Source: Quillaja saponaria
Taxonomy: Eukaryota > Streptophyta > Magnoliopsida > Fabales > Quillajaceae
DNA length: 64,000 nucleotides
Direction of reading: 5' to 3'
Assembly: GCA_029379385.1 (NCBI GenBank)
Contig: CM055614.1
Span: 2,232,001-2,296,000, forward strand
Of this stretch, positions 1 through 13,093 are shown piece after piece; position 1 is the stretch's first letter, and the number at the start of each line of letters is the position of its first letter. A model generated the notes under the pieces. That model saw only the letters and a list, made by a program, of their open reading frames with translations. It was not told the DNA's origin and did no database searches. The translations under genes were made by a program, and so were the position numbers.

Positions 1-66
1 TTCGTTACTAGGATTTTATGCCTTTTCTGATTTGCATTAAGTTGAAGTCTTGAATTGCTTTGACAG

Positions 67-2661
67 GATTAATACATTAGGAGCATATTTAATCACACCA
101 GCTATGGGCTCACACTTTGCGATGTACATAGCTAAGTTACAAGGTTTGGTTTTAGACTTTATATAATATGACATATAATTTTACTTAAATATGGTTCATG
201 CTAAAACTATAAATTAAAAAAAAATTAGATCCCATACTTCATGTTAAATTTGCGAGCCCCTACTAGTTTGAGATTTGACGTTTTGTTGAGTCAAGACACT
301 TAATGTTGAATTTCAAGAAACAGAAAGTAAATGCCCCGAATAGGCTTCATCTTTGGGAAACCTAGTGATGTTTTGTGACTGCACTCGCCTTTCCTGCAGT
401 GCATGACATTGTGCTATCCTAGTTAACTCCTATATTTTTCTCTGTTTTCATTTTAAATGTATGATGTATCTAATGATACTACAGTGCATTATCACTTATT
501 CCCTTTATTCAACCGGATTTGCATTCAAGTTTTATGTAACATACAGCTTTTAAGTTTTTATGGAACTGAATGTCTTGGATTTTTTATTTTTTTTTTATGA
601 TATATTCTTTCCCTGTGTAGAGAATTCAAGATCTGGACTGCCCCCACATGATACAGAGAGGTTTAGTTTAGTTTCTTTTTAACTATTTCATGATGGCATA
701 TACCATTTTACAGTTATTTTGGGCTCCAAATTATGCATTTGTTTAACTTTATGATATTTCTGATGTGTTTATCCTACTAGATTCATCTTTGTGGTTCAGG
801 GTGCTGTGACACTCACCAATGCTTCTGGCATTAGCCTCAAACTGACTGTAAGAATTTTATAATTAATATGTAAGTTTAAGTTGTTCTTCAGTGCAAGATG
901 AATAAGTTACAAGTAAGATTTATTTTTAATATATGATGCTTGGCAGAAATATGTTGTAATTGGCACTAATTTAGTTACTATGTGTCATGATATTTATAGG
1001 CATATTTTATACTCTGAGCTATGCAGTAATGCAGAGTAGTGTAAATGTAAGCTATAAAAATGTTTGACGCACTGTTTTTTTGTATCACAGGTGGATTCCT
1101 ATGCCTATTTACCTCCAAATTTTGATCCATTCCATCAAATGTGATGCATTTTCCAGTATTGTGGTATTGGAACGGAGGTTTGTTGTATTAGCATTAGTTA
1201 CAATTCATTAGCTGTTTGCTGTCTCAGCCTAATGTGTTGTATCTTCATGGCTTGCAACCTCACAACACAAATTCACCCAACCAATACTAATGAAAGTAGT
1301 TGTCACTTGTTCACTGTATCTGTTACAATTACTAGACAGGAAAGTTGCACCACTTCTTGAATGTATGAGATCATTGTTTTAAAACCAATTGTCAGATTTT
1401 TCCATTTGTTTGCTTTTAAAATAGTAATCAGCTACAGTTGGAAATTGATGACTGCAAGTATTGATATTCTCCTCAACCTATTAGGTTTTCCCCTCTGCAA
1501 AATCTCGTCACTGAGTTGCTTGTTGGTTCAACAGATAAGCAACCACTCCTTGAAACTCCAGGCGAGGTAAATGGTGGAATCTAAATATACTATGAGAAGC
1601 TTTTGCCTTTTCTTTTGTTGAATCGTTATTTACAATTTCATGTTCTATATTGTTAACAGTAGGAAAATGAAATTTACATGCAGTCTCATTTTTGGGCTAT
1701 GAGTTTTGACTTTTGATGAATCATTACTCATTTCTTGACACAATTCCTTCAAGCTGAAATTTTCTTCATCTTTTTTTTTTTTTTCTTTGTGTTCATATAG
1801 TTGTGGACTTTTGTTGCTCTTTTCAATATTGTACTACAGGCACTTGAACTTCGTTTTGAAATATATGTCATTTCAATTCATGTTTTCTGCATCTCCTATC
1901 AGGTTTTTCAACTCAGGAAGCTTCTTCCAACTTCTTTGGCATATGACTTCAATGTCCATGTTAGTTCTATTCAACTTCTCCTGCGGTCCATCTTTTATTT
2001 TATTCATTCCAATTTATTTTTGATACAATCATGCTGACAGATTATGGATTTTCAACCTGGAGAATTCCTTAATGTGAAGGTAATCTTAAGTTTGTTGCTG
2101 ACCATGAAGCATTGCTTATGGATGTATGATTGTATATGTTATAAAGTAATATTCAAAACCTAGAGTGCAGTACAATGTGTGGATAAGCCAACAAATATTG
2201 TGCAGGAGGTTCACTATAATCAGCATGGTTTGCTGCTTCTGGAAGGACAGGGCATCTATCGTTTGGGTGATAGTTGGTAAGAAATCCATTCTAGAGCTGA
2301 TGCTCACAATTATCTTTTGCACATATTTTGTTATGTTCCGTTCAGATATATCACACACTGCCACTTCTATAATTTCGTTTTACTCCATCTCACACACTGG
2401 CACTTCTATAATTTCGTTTTATTCCATCTCATTGTTGCTCATCTGTATATAGGTACCCAGTTCAAGCAGGTGATGTCATTTGGATGGCACCATATGTGCC
2501 ACAATGGTGAGTGAGCATTGAGCAATATATAACCATTTTCTAGATGATATATAACATAAGCGGTGACTGACTATTTAGCAACCTTTTTCAGGTATGCTGC
2601 ACTTGGTAAAACTCGGACACGTTATCTTCTGTACAAAGATGTAAACAGGAACCCGTTGTAA
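67..2661 (+). CDS. UGLYAH: (S)-ureidoglycine aminohydrolase, 5'-partial, with frameshift
   Basis: Bicupin enzyme of purine/ureide breakdown in the ER; it releases ammonia from (S)-ureidoglycine. Ten exons are visible: 67-143, 621-660, 781-847, 1091-1177, 1485-1566, 1903-1959, 2041-2079, 2206-2276, 2453-2506 and 2592-2661 (TAA at 2659). The first exons lie left of the window. Recognised blocks are INTLGAYLITPAMGSHF, FIFVVQGAVTLTNAS, LLVGSTDKQPLLETPGE and the C-terminal cupin EVHYNQHGLLLLEGQGIYRLG followed by WMAPYVPQW. The E-x-H-x3-H and Gln metal ligands are all present. Exon 4 is odd: it carries one extra base near 1124-1128, so translation stops at TGA 1142-1144. Dropping one C restores the family reading and the exon's correct end phase. 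All later exons are open and splice in frame. It is either a recent null allele or a sequence error. The identification is certain; whether the gene works is not. Confidence 0.9.
2351..2428. repeat. 39-bp tandem duplication in UGLYAH intron
   Basis: Two adjacent 39-bp units beginning TCACACACTG differ at only a few bases. They lie in the intron between the exons ending at 2276 and starting at 2453, away from the splice sites. Confidence 0.85.
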
Positions 2662-5600
2662 TTTCATCTTGATGAGTGGGAATGCCATGCCTGTAACTAT
2701 CTCTCAAGGGAATATCATGGTATTTTGTAAGAATTTAAATAAGATTTCTTGGAATAATACCATTCTTGGCCTTTGGGCTAACATCAAGTATAAGAATTCA
2801 TAGAATATTGTACATGATATACTTATGACTCTTTCTTCTTGGCTTATCACCATACTTGCCCCAGTTATGAGTTATAAAATCATTATCAATTAATTCTGCA
2901 GAGAACTATAGAACAGTGAAATCAAGGTGCTTGTAACTTAAGCAAATTCTATCAGCAATCAAGATGGTGCTGAAAAATTCCAAACTAATATCATCTTGTA
3001 GAGTCTATTCGTGAGTCTCACCTCTTAATGATATATTTTAGTTGATCATTATGGTGCATGCTCTGCACCTTAAAATGCTGCTTACATCCGTCTTCATCTA
3101 TAACGAGTTTTAGATGTAAATGTTGGATGGGCATTTTATTGTTCCTTTTTGTTTCAAGGGGTAAATAAAGCATTATATATTAACAACCAAAAGAACAGCA
3201 TAGTTCTTACCAAAACCTGATGTGAGTGTCTAAAGATCCAAAATTTCATTGTTCCACAGAATATTGTATGGGAGATGATAATAGAAAACAGTCATTGACA
3301 GTTGCCTAGCTGCACCCTTCTAACTTCAAATACAAGGCAAGGACTTGACAACCGGCAATCTTCTTTCTTTCATTCTTTTTCTTTGCCCTTTTTTCATATT
3401 CCCTTAAGAACCTGCAATCATCCTATTCCAAAAGAGGCTGGATGATTGGCTGGGGTTGTAAATTTTTAAGAGGGAAAAGAAAAAGAAAGAAGCAAATTGA
3501 TGGAGAACAGTTCGGTTTCAAACTAAGGTGTCATAAAATTAGTGGTTGTCAGAAAAAGTAGAGGTTGTCAATGCAGTGAAGAACATTCCTTATTTTAATT
3601 ATTGAATTATAGTAACTATAAGGTAGCTTAAGAGTACCAATTGTACAAAATACATATAATAGTATAATTCAAATAATTTCTCGCACCCTTTTGGCTTTGT
3701 TAATTGATTGAGAACTTGGATTACTTTTACGATGTCTCTGATATCATATTAATCAATGTTATCATAAAAACATGGATGCTAAAGCTTTCCAATTTCCATG
3801 TTGCCCATGAAAATCTTAGGGGATATAGATTAGAGAAATATCTGGTTCTTAAGCTTCCGCGTGGCTCACCAGTAAATGAATCAGAATTCGCCCCCACAAG
3901 CGTGACTGGGGGAAAGAGACATAGCATTACCACCACAACCGACCAATTCCCTTCACAATTCCTTTCTCCCATTTTCACAAAACACTTTGCTGATATGCTC
4001 TCCATATCAGCCTTACCCAAACGGGAATATAGTGATAAACATTATCCTCTTTTGTGCAAGAAAGTTCTTCATCTTTCCTTAGTTATGAAGTGGTTCTCCT
4101 AAAGTTATCAATTAGTGGCATTAAAGTATCACACATTCCTTCAAATTTAAACATTTCTTGATCCCTAAATTCCCTTCCAGTCAATTCCTTTTGATTAACT
4201 CTGAGACCAATGTAGTTAATGCATATGACTAAAGCAACCATAATCCTCCAACATATATTCGTAAATTTTGAAATAGAAAATTATGGGTATAAAGGGTTCA
4301 TATAGGATATATATATATTGTATATTTCTGCATTTTGGGGTCCTTGTACCTTATTCTGTATTCCTTCTCCCCCTTTGCATGAAAGCACCCCATATTTACC
4401 CCATTTCGATGGACTACTAGAGAGGTAGCTTTTTGCATTCTAGTCCAAGACAGGCCAAGCTATGTAAACCCCCCAAATAGAAGATTTACATAGTCAAATT
4501 AGTTACCTATTCTATGCTGATCAGCTGATACCAATAGAAAAAAGGAAATTTAGTTTTCTTTTTTGAAACGAATTTTACTAGGAATCACTGACTTGACTCA
4601 GAAGTCAGAAGTACTGTAAGGCTGTAACTTGATTCATTTAAAGTCCCAAACTTTATTACTGAATCATGGAGATTATGATTTTGATTCTACTTTAGAACAA
4701 ATCAATCAGGCATCATTTTGCTTTTGGGACCATCCAAGTTCATGGAGTGCAACTCAAGTTATAGCCGGTTCTTCTCGGCACTATTATTGATCAAAATAAT
4801 GAAAGGGGAATATCTATTTGTCAAATTCTTCTTTTGTACTAGATCATGGATTATGTCACCTGCATTTCGCTCATGAGATTCTTGTAACATGGATTCTGTT
4901 TCTATTATGGAAAGTTAGAAAATTGGGAACTACTCTTTCCTTCCTAAACCGATGAATGGCCTTAATTCATCAATGTGGACAAGCTTAGTGGTGACTTTGT
5001 TAGGTTTACTACTATTACAAGTCTATAAGCATCTGTTCCTCGATAACGACACTTAAAGATCATCACAAAGTGACTGCATACAGGTTTTATACTTGCTTCA
5101 GTAAAAATTGAAGTGCTTAACACTGTATGAAACTGGATTTGATTGGCTAAGTTCAGTTGAATCTTTTCTCTAATTGCTTCATGTCAATGAAAATACATGT
5201 AAAGGCAAAGAACATGACTAAAATGACGTTTATGGAAACGGTGGATGATGGAAACTCGAGAAGATATTATGCTAAAATGAGTTAGTTAAAGTGGCAATTT
5301 ATATATAATAGAGATGCCTTGAGATATTTGGACCTTTTTCACTAGTGAAGGATGTGGAAGGAGGTTTCTTTGTGTTGGGACTAACACTTACATTTACGGC
5401 TTCTGAATTTCCATTTTCAATTTCATGTCTTGTACATATATATAGCTTGCAAAAATGGATTTTCTGGTATTGTGAATTGTGACATCTCAGGGATTAGGCT
5501 TATAAAATATAAAGGCTGATAAATCTCTGCTTTTAATAAAACTGTAGTACTTGTTCATACAAATAATGCACAAAATCACTTTCCACTGGGATGTTACGCT

Positions 5601-8600
5601 TCTGAGGTAGATATATTAGATTTAGCAGCAGGCGTGGATCACGGCAATGCTATTTTATTCGTGAATGTGCTTTTGTTTGGTAAATGGAACTGTTATAGGT
5701 TTCTTTTAAATTATGGCAGACCATCTAGATCAACTAAATCAAGTTTTTACATTTTTAACTTTGTCATATTAGGGGAAAAAACAATTTCTTGTTGCTTATG
5801 GACAAAAACCAACGTTGTATGGGTTAATCAGCTACTGTTTTCTGTCTGTTTTCAAATTAATTTTTTTCTTTTGTTCTTTTCTATTAGCATTTACTCCTCA
5901 TCTTTGTCAAACCGTTTTGTACTTTTGTTCTTCATCTTACTGGTGAATGGCTGGCTGCATGCACTTGTACTTTGCATCAGACCTTGAGGCTATATAAGTA
6001 ATGACAAAAATTGATAGTAGACAGAAGAAAAATGAAAATATAAATTAATAATGGAACCAATGTAGCCATTCTTTTTTTTTTTTAAATTGTCCGAGGCCAC
6101 TGCATTCTACTTTTTATCCATTCCCACCCTTGTACTTTGGCTTTTTATTATAAAATGATGAAATGGTAATGAAGCTACATCATTTCCTGACAAATGCTTT
6201 GGTTTTCCTCTATAAAATATTAGAACGAGTGTCATGTGCAGGCCATCCTATTCCCAACAACAATAGGGGCTAGCTAGAATCCAAATAAATTTCATTTTGT
6301 GCTTAGATGCATAAGTATCAACCCTGTCAAGATCTCTGTGATAGTGGCGATAGGAAGGGGTAGCTCTGCTTTGGGATGAAAGACCTAGCTAGTCTAAGGA
6401 AATTTAAAAGCTTCAATTCGTGCTTGGTTAATGATCTTAACCTAATGATTACAAAGAGTGGAGACATCAGAAGAAAGTTGGCTTGCAATGATACACCCAT
6501 GTAAATCAATTAATAATATATATGCAGTCAACTAAGAGAAAATACAGTATTAGCTTCAGCGGTATTCCAAACCTGTCAAGTAAATTTAGATTCATCCTTT
6601 GCTAAAGGATGTCAGTGTTTATGTGTCCCCGCAAACCCCAGTTGGCATCTTTCTCTCTCTCTATATATATATATGCAAGCATCTTATTTGAGCATATTTA
6701 CTAAATATTGTAAGTGATAAAAACCATTCTTGTGTTCACACGAAGCGTAGGATTTCATTAGTCAAGAGCTGGAGTAAAACACTGATAGGTATCACCTACT
6801 AAATCTCAAAAAGTTACTCACTCCGGAAAAAGACTTTGTAACTAGGGATTATTCATGTTCATTCCTGCCCAAAAAGACATCTTATAAGGCAATATTCCCT
6901 CTGGAGGTGACTCTTACAGTTCTCTTTCTCCCCTTTTGTTTAGTATATTGTCTCTTGCTGATATATAAAACAAATCACTTTTCACATATCATGACTAGAA
7001 TATGAAGGTTCCTTTTCCATAAGAAAGCAGATACTGTGGCAACACTCACTAAGGAGGAGAGGTGAAGAATGAGGTCAATGGAAAATTGGATGACCCACTT
7101 AAGAAAATCAAAAGAAAAAGGCTTCCACTGCTTCCTACTGCCCTCCTCAGTGCAACTTAACTACCAATCACACTGAAAAGCATCACAAATATTCCACTCT
7201 GATAGTGCTTTTGTTATTTATACTTGTGTGAATATGCTTAACATTGTCTGATATGTTTAAAAAACCAATCTTAATGGCACTAAATGTAACCCAGTCTCTA
7301 TATATCATTTCAATTTGCACATTATACAATGCATGATCCTAAATGCTTTAGTTTAAAGCCAAATGTTAATTGTTACGTGGACTTTTGGAGAAAAATGAGA
7401 TTTGTGTGGGAGAGAGATAAATGGGGCCAACATCAGCAAGAGCCAAGTGATTATCGCTAAATTTTAGCAAGTTGCAGAATCAAGTGTTTGTGAAGTCAGC
7501 CAGTGCTTATCATGCTTTTGATTGAGTTCTTTAGAGTTAGTGATCCATATGAAAAATGAAAAGTTGTAACTATCAGCTTCTCTCTAGCAGTATTAAAGTC
7601 TTATATTTTCCTGAATCAGGTTGTATGAGCCCATGCATGACATCACAAGCAATGAACAAGCATCGGACAGGTTGGAGTTCTTACCCATCTTGGGACTCCA
7701 TGAACCAAGATCTGCTGGCAGTACCATCCTCTTAGATCATGAGCATAAACTGTATTGATTTTCCATATTTTTTCTGTTAATCAATAGCTAGTTATGTGGC
7801 TTTCAAGCAATTTCATTTATAGGGGATTAGGTTTAATTATAACTTTTGACCTCAAGAACTTCAAAAGCAAGTAATTTCATTTCCTACAATTTCATGGTGG
7901 TTAGAGTGCAGAACTCATAGTCATTGGAAGTTATTTCCCATGTTGCTATTTCCCAAGAAGACCCTAATGATTTCACTTTGGATTGATTAGAACACCACTA
8001 AATCAAACTTTAATAAACACCAGACATTTCTCAAGTATTTTCCCATTTGTAAGTTTTCCTCCATGTAGTACCCATATTGAAACGGAGATTTGACATATGA
8101 AATTACCAAAGAGAATAGACTTTAGAGTCACCTCCAGTGATACGTGCAGATGCAGAGAACCATGGACCACTTAATCTCAATCCAATATTCCCCAATTAAC
8201 TCTAGTTTATTTAATTAAAGGGCATCGCCAAGGAGAACAAAGTTTACGTTCAGGTGATAATTGACTTATGTTACATTATCAAGAAGAATTTTAGTCTTTT
8301 CATTTTCTATATCATTTTCTTTTCATTCTTTTAACAGCATTGCATAGGGTAACTTTTACACACCAATGAGAGTCCCTTTTGACATGATATTAATTGTTAA
8401 TAAGGTGGAGATCTTTAAAGGATATATAAAAGAGGATAGAGGGAACCCTTGCCAAAAAAAAAAAAGAGGATAGAGGGAACTAGTAAGATAAGATTTCATA
8501 GTTAAGATGATTCATGTGGTGATACCAACTAGTTTTGTGAGGATACAAGTATCAGACCCAATAATTTGGGATTAAGGCAGCAGCTGCTGTTGTTCTTTCA

Positions 8601-10061
8601 TGGTTTTGATGAATCCCTATTTCCAACTCGTCCTCAAATAGAATTTTCCTTTTGTCTAATTGTTAACTGCTTCAACTGATTCCTTTTACTGAAAGTTACA
8701 TAAAGTTGTTCCAGGCTTCTTCATGGAGTCCTATTGGATGATCCAGCAGCTAAATTCCCAAAAGTCACAGCTTCAAGATGAGAAGCTAGCATCATGCTTT
8801 ATGGTAAAGTGTACAGACTTCCTATGTGGAAGGATAGAATAGTTGAAACTTCACAGTTATTTCAGAATTCTGTGTAGACAGATAAAAACCTAGGAATATA
8901 CCCGATTGAGCTATGGATTACTGTAGTGAAATGGAGACATTCAAGCAGATCAAATGAAATCTGAATAAAGTCAAGAAACAGTAATTGGTGAAGATATAGT
9001 TTCTGGATTCTTGAATTATCAATTGCCAATTGTCAGTAATTTGGATTATAATAGAATTTTGATGTATCGTCCGCATTTACAATATTTAAGATTGAGGATA
9101 TCTCTAATCCTGAACTTACTATACTGAAAGAAATTAACTTTAAGAAAAGTATCATGTGAGTTGCAAAAAACGCATAATGCTTGGATGACAGACGACCTTA
9201 ATATTTACTAACAGTTATGAGTTTGGTGAAATATATAGGATGCAGAGGACAGAATAAGAATGGTAGAGATAGTTGCAGATGATTGAAGACTACACTTACA
9301 AAAGAAAATCATTGTTGAGGATGGGATAATGAACAGCTTTGTAAATGGTAGAAGTGAGAAAATCAGATGAAATTGAAGGAAATACACCTCATTCTCAACA
9401 AACTGCAACTTTGTTCAGATTCATATACTTATTAGGTGATTATTGTGGGAGAAAGATACTCACAGAGTCTGTAATTTAATCAAACAGAATTGTTCCATCT
9501 AAAAGCACTAACACTTGATTTCTTCTAAAATTTTGATTTGATATTTTAAAAGTAGGGAATTAAAACTGTATCAGCAGCAGCTAGTTTACTTTAAAGTGAT
9601 AGTTCTGTCCAGGAATCAAGTCCAACTATTCTTAGGACTTGTATAAGTGAAGAAATATTTTTCGAAGTGTGTGGATGCTTGTCACATCTTTTTCGAAGTT
9701 TCAGATCAAGAGATTTCCAAAAGATTAGGTCAATGTTCCTCTTCACACACTGATTCCTAATTTCCTAATACAAAGCTAATTTCAAAATATAGCAGGGCAT
9801 CCCACTTTTCCCAACCCTTGCATGCTTCTATTCCTAGATAACTTCTTGGTGGAGAGAGAAAGAGAGAACGGCAAAGTTGTTAATTTATAAACACTGCAGG
9901 ATAATTAGGTATTTTCAGTAAAGTTAGGGGCACTAGTTTGGGTTCTCTAAGTAACCTTTAAATAAATAAAAAAAGAGAAAATTTCCCCTCCCAGTTGCAT
10001 ATTTAAATCCCTATGCCCATCCTTCTCATTGAAGAAGAAACTCAGTTATTTCCACCAAAAA
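2662..10061. other. Long gene-poor stretch
   Basis: The first 100-200 bases are the UGLYAH 3' UTR. The rest shows no recognisable protein, tRNA, rRNA or classic miRNA sequence on either strand. The longest open frames (3704-4102 and 5634-5987) resemble no family I know and lack coding texture. Small CT/TA microsatellites occur around 6650-6675, and a near-repeat of AGAGGATAGAGGGAAC occurs at about 8433 and 8465. Two short exon-like segments (about 7621-7735 and 8715-8810) have splice-like borders but no recognised product. A TATA-like TATTTAAAT near 10000 probably belongs to the transporter downstream. Confidence 0.5.
10000..10008 (+). promoter_or_regulatory. Probable TATA box of the amino-acid transporter
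   Basis: TATTTAAAT sits about 60 bases upstream of the ATG at 10062, which would leave a very short 5' UTR of roughly 30 bases. Inferred from sequence and spacing only. Confidence 0.4.
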
Positions 10062-12344
10062 ATGGCTACCATTGAAACTGCACCTAACAGTATGACAAAT
10101 TTGTCCAATTATCTCCATTCCCTCTCTCAAACACCTCACAGGCTAAGAAAAAGAATGTTAGCCACTTGGACCCCAGACCAAGAGCTCAACCAAGTGAGGC
10201 AGAGGTCTGGGGCAGACATGAAGAGGAAGCTCCAGTGGTATGATTTGATGGCTCTTGGAGTTGGAGGAATGCTTGGTGTTGGGGTTTTTGTCACAACTGG
10301 GCCTGTAGCCCTTAAAAAATCTGGTCCTTCTGTCTTCATATCCTATATCATTGCTGGAATATCAGCTCTTCTATCCTCCTTGTGTTACAGTGAATTTTCC
10401 GTTCAAGTCCCGGTTGCCGGAGGTGCCTTCAGTTATTTAAGATTGACATTTGGTATAAACGATTTCCCTTTTATAAAAATTTAATCTTCCCATTGCAATT
10501 TCTATGCAAGCTCAAATTTTTCAAAAAAAAGTCATTTGCTACTTCTCAAAAGCTTTGTTTTGAATGGTGTAGGAGAGTTTGTGGGATATTTTGCTGGGGC
10601 AAACATATTACTGGAGTATGTACTGTCTAACGCTGCTGTGGCAAGAAGTTTTACAGAGTATTTGTGCTTTGCATTTGGAGGAAATGATCCAAATGCATGG
10701 AGAGTGGAAGTCCATGGGTTACCGAAGGATTATAATATGTTGGATTTCCCTGCTGTGGCTCTCATTCTTCTCCTCACTCTTTGCCTTTGTCATAGGTTAT
10801 TACCCTTCTTTCAAAAGAGCTAGTGGATTTTGGCTCTGTGATCTTTCATTATTTGTCATAACTAAGTTTGATCTTGTATTTTAATATTATTGGCTCTCCA
10901 GTAATATATTAGTTGTCGGAGTGGATTTTGAAAGTGATGGATGTTTGTCTTTTGGGATTGCAGTACAAAGGAGAGCTCCATATTGAACCTCATTATGACA
11001 GTCTTTCATGTGATTTTCTTTGGATTTATCATAATTGCTAGTTTCAGCAATGGAAGTGCCAAGAACTTAGTGAAGCCTGGAGGACTAGCTCCTTTTGGTG
11101 TTAGACATGTTATTGATGGAGCAGCTATAGTTTACTTCAGCTATATAGGCTATGACTCAGCTTCAACCATGGCAGAAGAAATCCAAAATCCTTCTAAGAG
11201 CCTCCCTATTGGCATTGTGGGTTCAGTTCTCATTACCACTCTGGTTTATTGCCTCATGGCCTTGTCTTTGTGTGTCATGGTTCCTTACAATAAGGTCAGT
11301 AATTTAAGTTTGATCAAATCAACTCAACTCAGTTATCAGTTACGTTTATGTCTGAAATTAGGGATATCTAGTTATAAGCAATGGTTCCTATTATTTCTAG
11401 ATATCAGAAAAAGCATCATTTTCGAGTGCTTTTCTTAACATTGGTTGGAAGTGGGCGAGCAATCTGGTTGGGGCAGGTGCGAGCTTGGGCATTGTAGCTT
11501 CCCTCTTGGTTGCCATGTTAGGCCAAGCTAGGTACCTTTGTGTTATTGGAAGGGCCCGGCTAGTGCCGTCCTGGTTAGCCAAAGTGCATCCTTCAACAGG
11601 CACTCCATTGAATGCCACACTTTTTTTGGGTAAGCAAGTTTACATCAAGCTCTGCATTTTCATGAGCCATATCTCTTACTCTGTTGACTCCACTAGATAT
11701 ATAATGTAAATAATAACAAAATTCTAGTATAATGAGAGCCAGATGAAAAGGGGCAAAGAAACCGTGAATCATTCTCTATTGATGATGTAGGACTGTGCAC
11801 GGGATCCATTGCACTCTTCACCAACCTTGACATTGTTCTTGAAATGATCTCCATCGGCACACTCTTGGTGTTCTACCTTGTGGCCAATGCTCTCATATAT
11901 CGCCGATATGTGATCACTAGCCACACCCCACCTGTATACACTCTCTTGTTCCTCTTCCTCCTCTCTTGCAGTTCAATTGGTTTCTCCATATCATGGAAAT
12001 TGAAGCAGCAATGGTGGGGTTTGCCACTATTTGGTGGGTTCACGATCACCATCACTGCCTTCTTCCAATACATGATGCCTAGTCTTGTCCAAGATACTGC
12101 TTGGTCTGTGCCTCTAATGCCATGGCCAGCTGCTATATCTATCTATCTCAATGTTTTCCTCATGACCACACTAAAAGTGCTCTCATTCCAGAGGTTTGCC
12201 ATATGGTCTTTCTTGATAACTGCGTTCTATGTGCTTTATGGTGTTCACTCGACTTACCAAGTAGAGGAGAAGGAAAAGAGTGTTGATGAAGCGAATTCAA
12301 GCATATCAAATTTACAAAGCAAGCTGGAGATTCAAGTGCTTTAA
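10062..12344 (+). CDS. CAT: Cationic amino acid transporter, CAT6/CAT7 type
   Basis: Proton-coupled amino-acid permease of the APC superfamily (plant CAT group), a multi-pass membrane protein importing basic and other amino acids. Five exons: 10062-10452, 10573-10795, 10964-11294, 11401-11629 and 11791-12344, giving 575 aa, the usual length for the family (about 570-600). The cytosolic N-terminus precedes the signature KLQWYDLMALGVGGMLGVGVF and TTGPVALKKSGPS. Later blocks are VPVAGGAFSYLRLTFGEFVGYFAGAN, AIVYFSYIGYDSASTMAEE, LVAMLGQARYLCVIGRARLVP and ISIGTLLVFYLVANALIYRRY. The start is the ATG in AAAATGGCT; an in-frame TTG upstream is not needed. The C-terminus ends in a short charged tail. 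Closest in my memory to Arabidopsis CAT6/CAT7; the exact orthologue is not certain. Confidence 0.93.
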
Positions 12345-13093
12345 TAAAAATTTAAAAAAAGAAAAGAAAATTTAGCTTCTACCTTTCTGATTCATATTTT
12401 CTATTTCCACCTTAGAAGTACGTATAGTTTTTGGGATTCTTGTAATGTAGATACCCATGTAATCCCTATACAGGAGATATATCCTATAAATATTCAAGAA
12501 AAATCAGTAGACAATATTAGGAATTCGATATGTAAATAAAAAGAGTATTATTATCTTAAAGGACTGCAATCTCATTCTGAGCTCAACTAAACTGAGAAAA
12601 GAAGGGTCGAACCTCTACTTCAACATAAGTTTCTAAACCTGATTCATTCCAGTATTACACCATCGGTAAAATATGAAATCCATCTACTAGCAGACCATTT
12701 AACAATGAGGAAGAACAATGGTGATAGTAGGTCACGTAGTTTCTTTCTATTCAAGATACACATGCAATATCATGTAATACCACTGCACCAACAAGGATTT
12801 TCTCTCCAGGCTTATCTTCGAGTAATGGGGATGCCATTAGAACAAAGGTAAGATAAAGAAACTAATCTTTTAAAATAATAGCATAAGGTGATCATGTTTT
12901 AGAACTCGCATAATCAGAACTACGTACAACTTTGAGAATCCCACGGGTATCAAATGGTCAATACAACAGAGGTCCTGCACGTCCAAGTTTTTTTTCTGTA
13001 TAAATTTAATAATCATCCTCAATGTTGCATTTTCTAACCAAAGATCGTGGTACAACTTTAAGAAAGAATAACAAAGGTTACCAATCCATCTGA
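12345..13093. other. Convergent 3' intergenic region
   Basis: Space between the convergent transporter and trihelix genes, presumably the two 3' UTRs. An AATAAAAAG stretch near 12535 could serve as a poly(A) signal for the transporter. No open frame of interest was seen. Confidence 0.5.

Noticed and set aside
3704..4102. 132-codon open frame in the spacer after UGLYAH
   Set aside because: Starts at a non-ATG codon, no recognisable domain, and an overlapping frame on the other strand is equally open. Probably chance.
5634..5987. 117-codon open frame with hydrophobic C-terminus
   Set aside because: T-rich DNA naturally encodes Phe/Leu runs; no start context, partner exon or homology was recognised.
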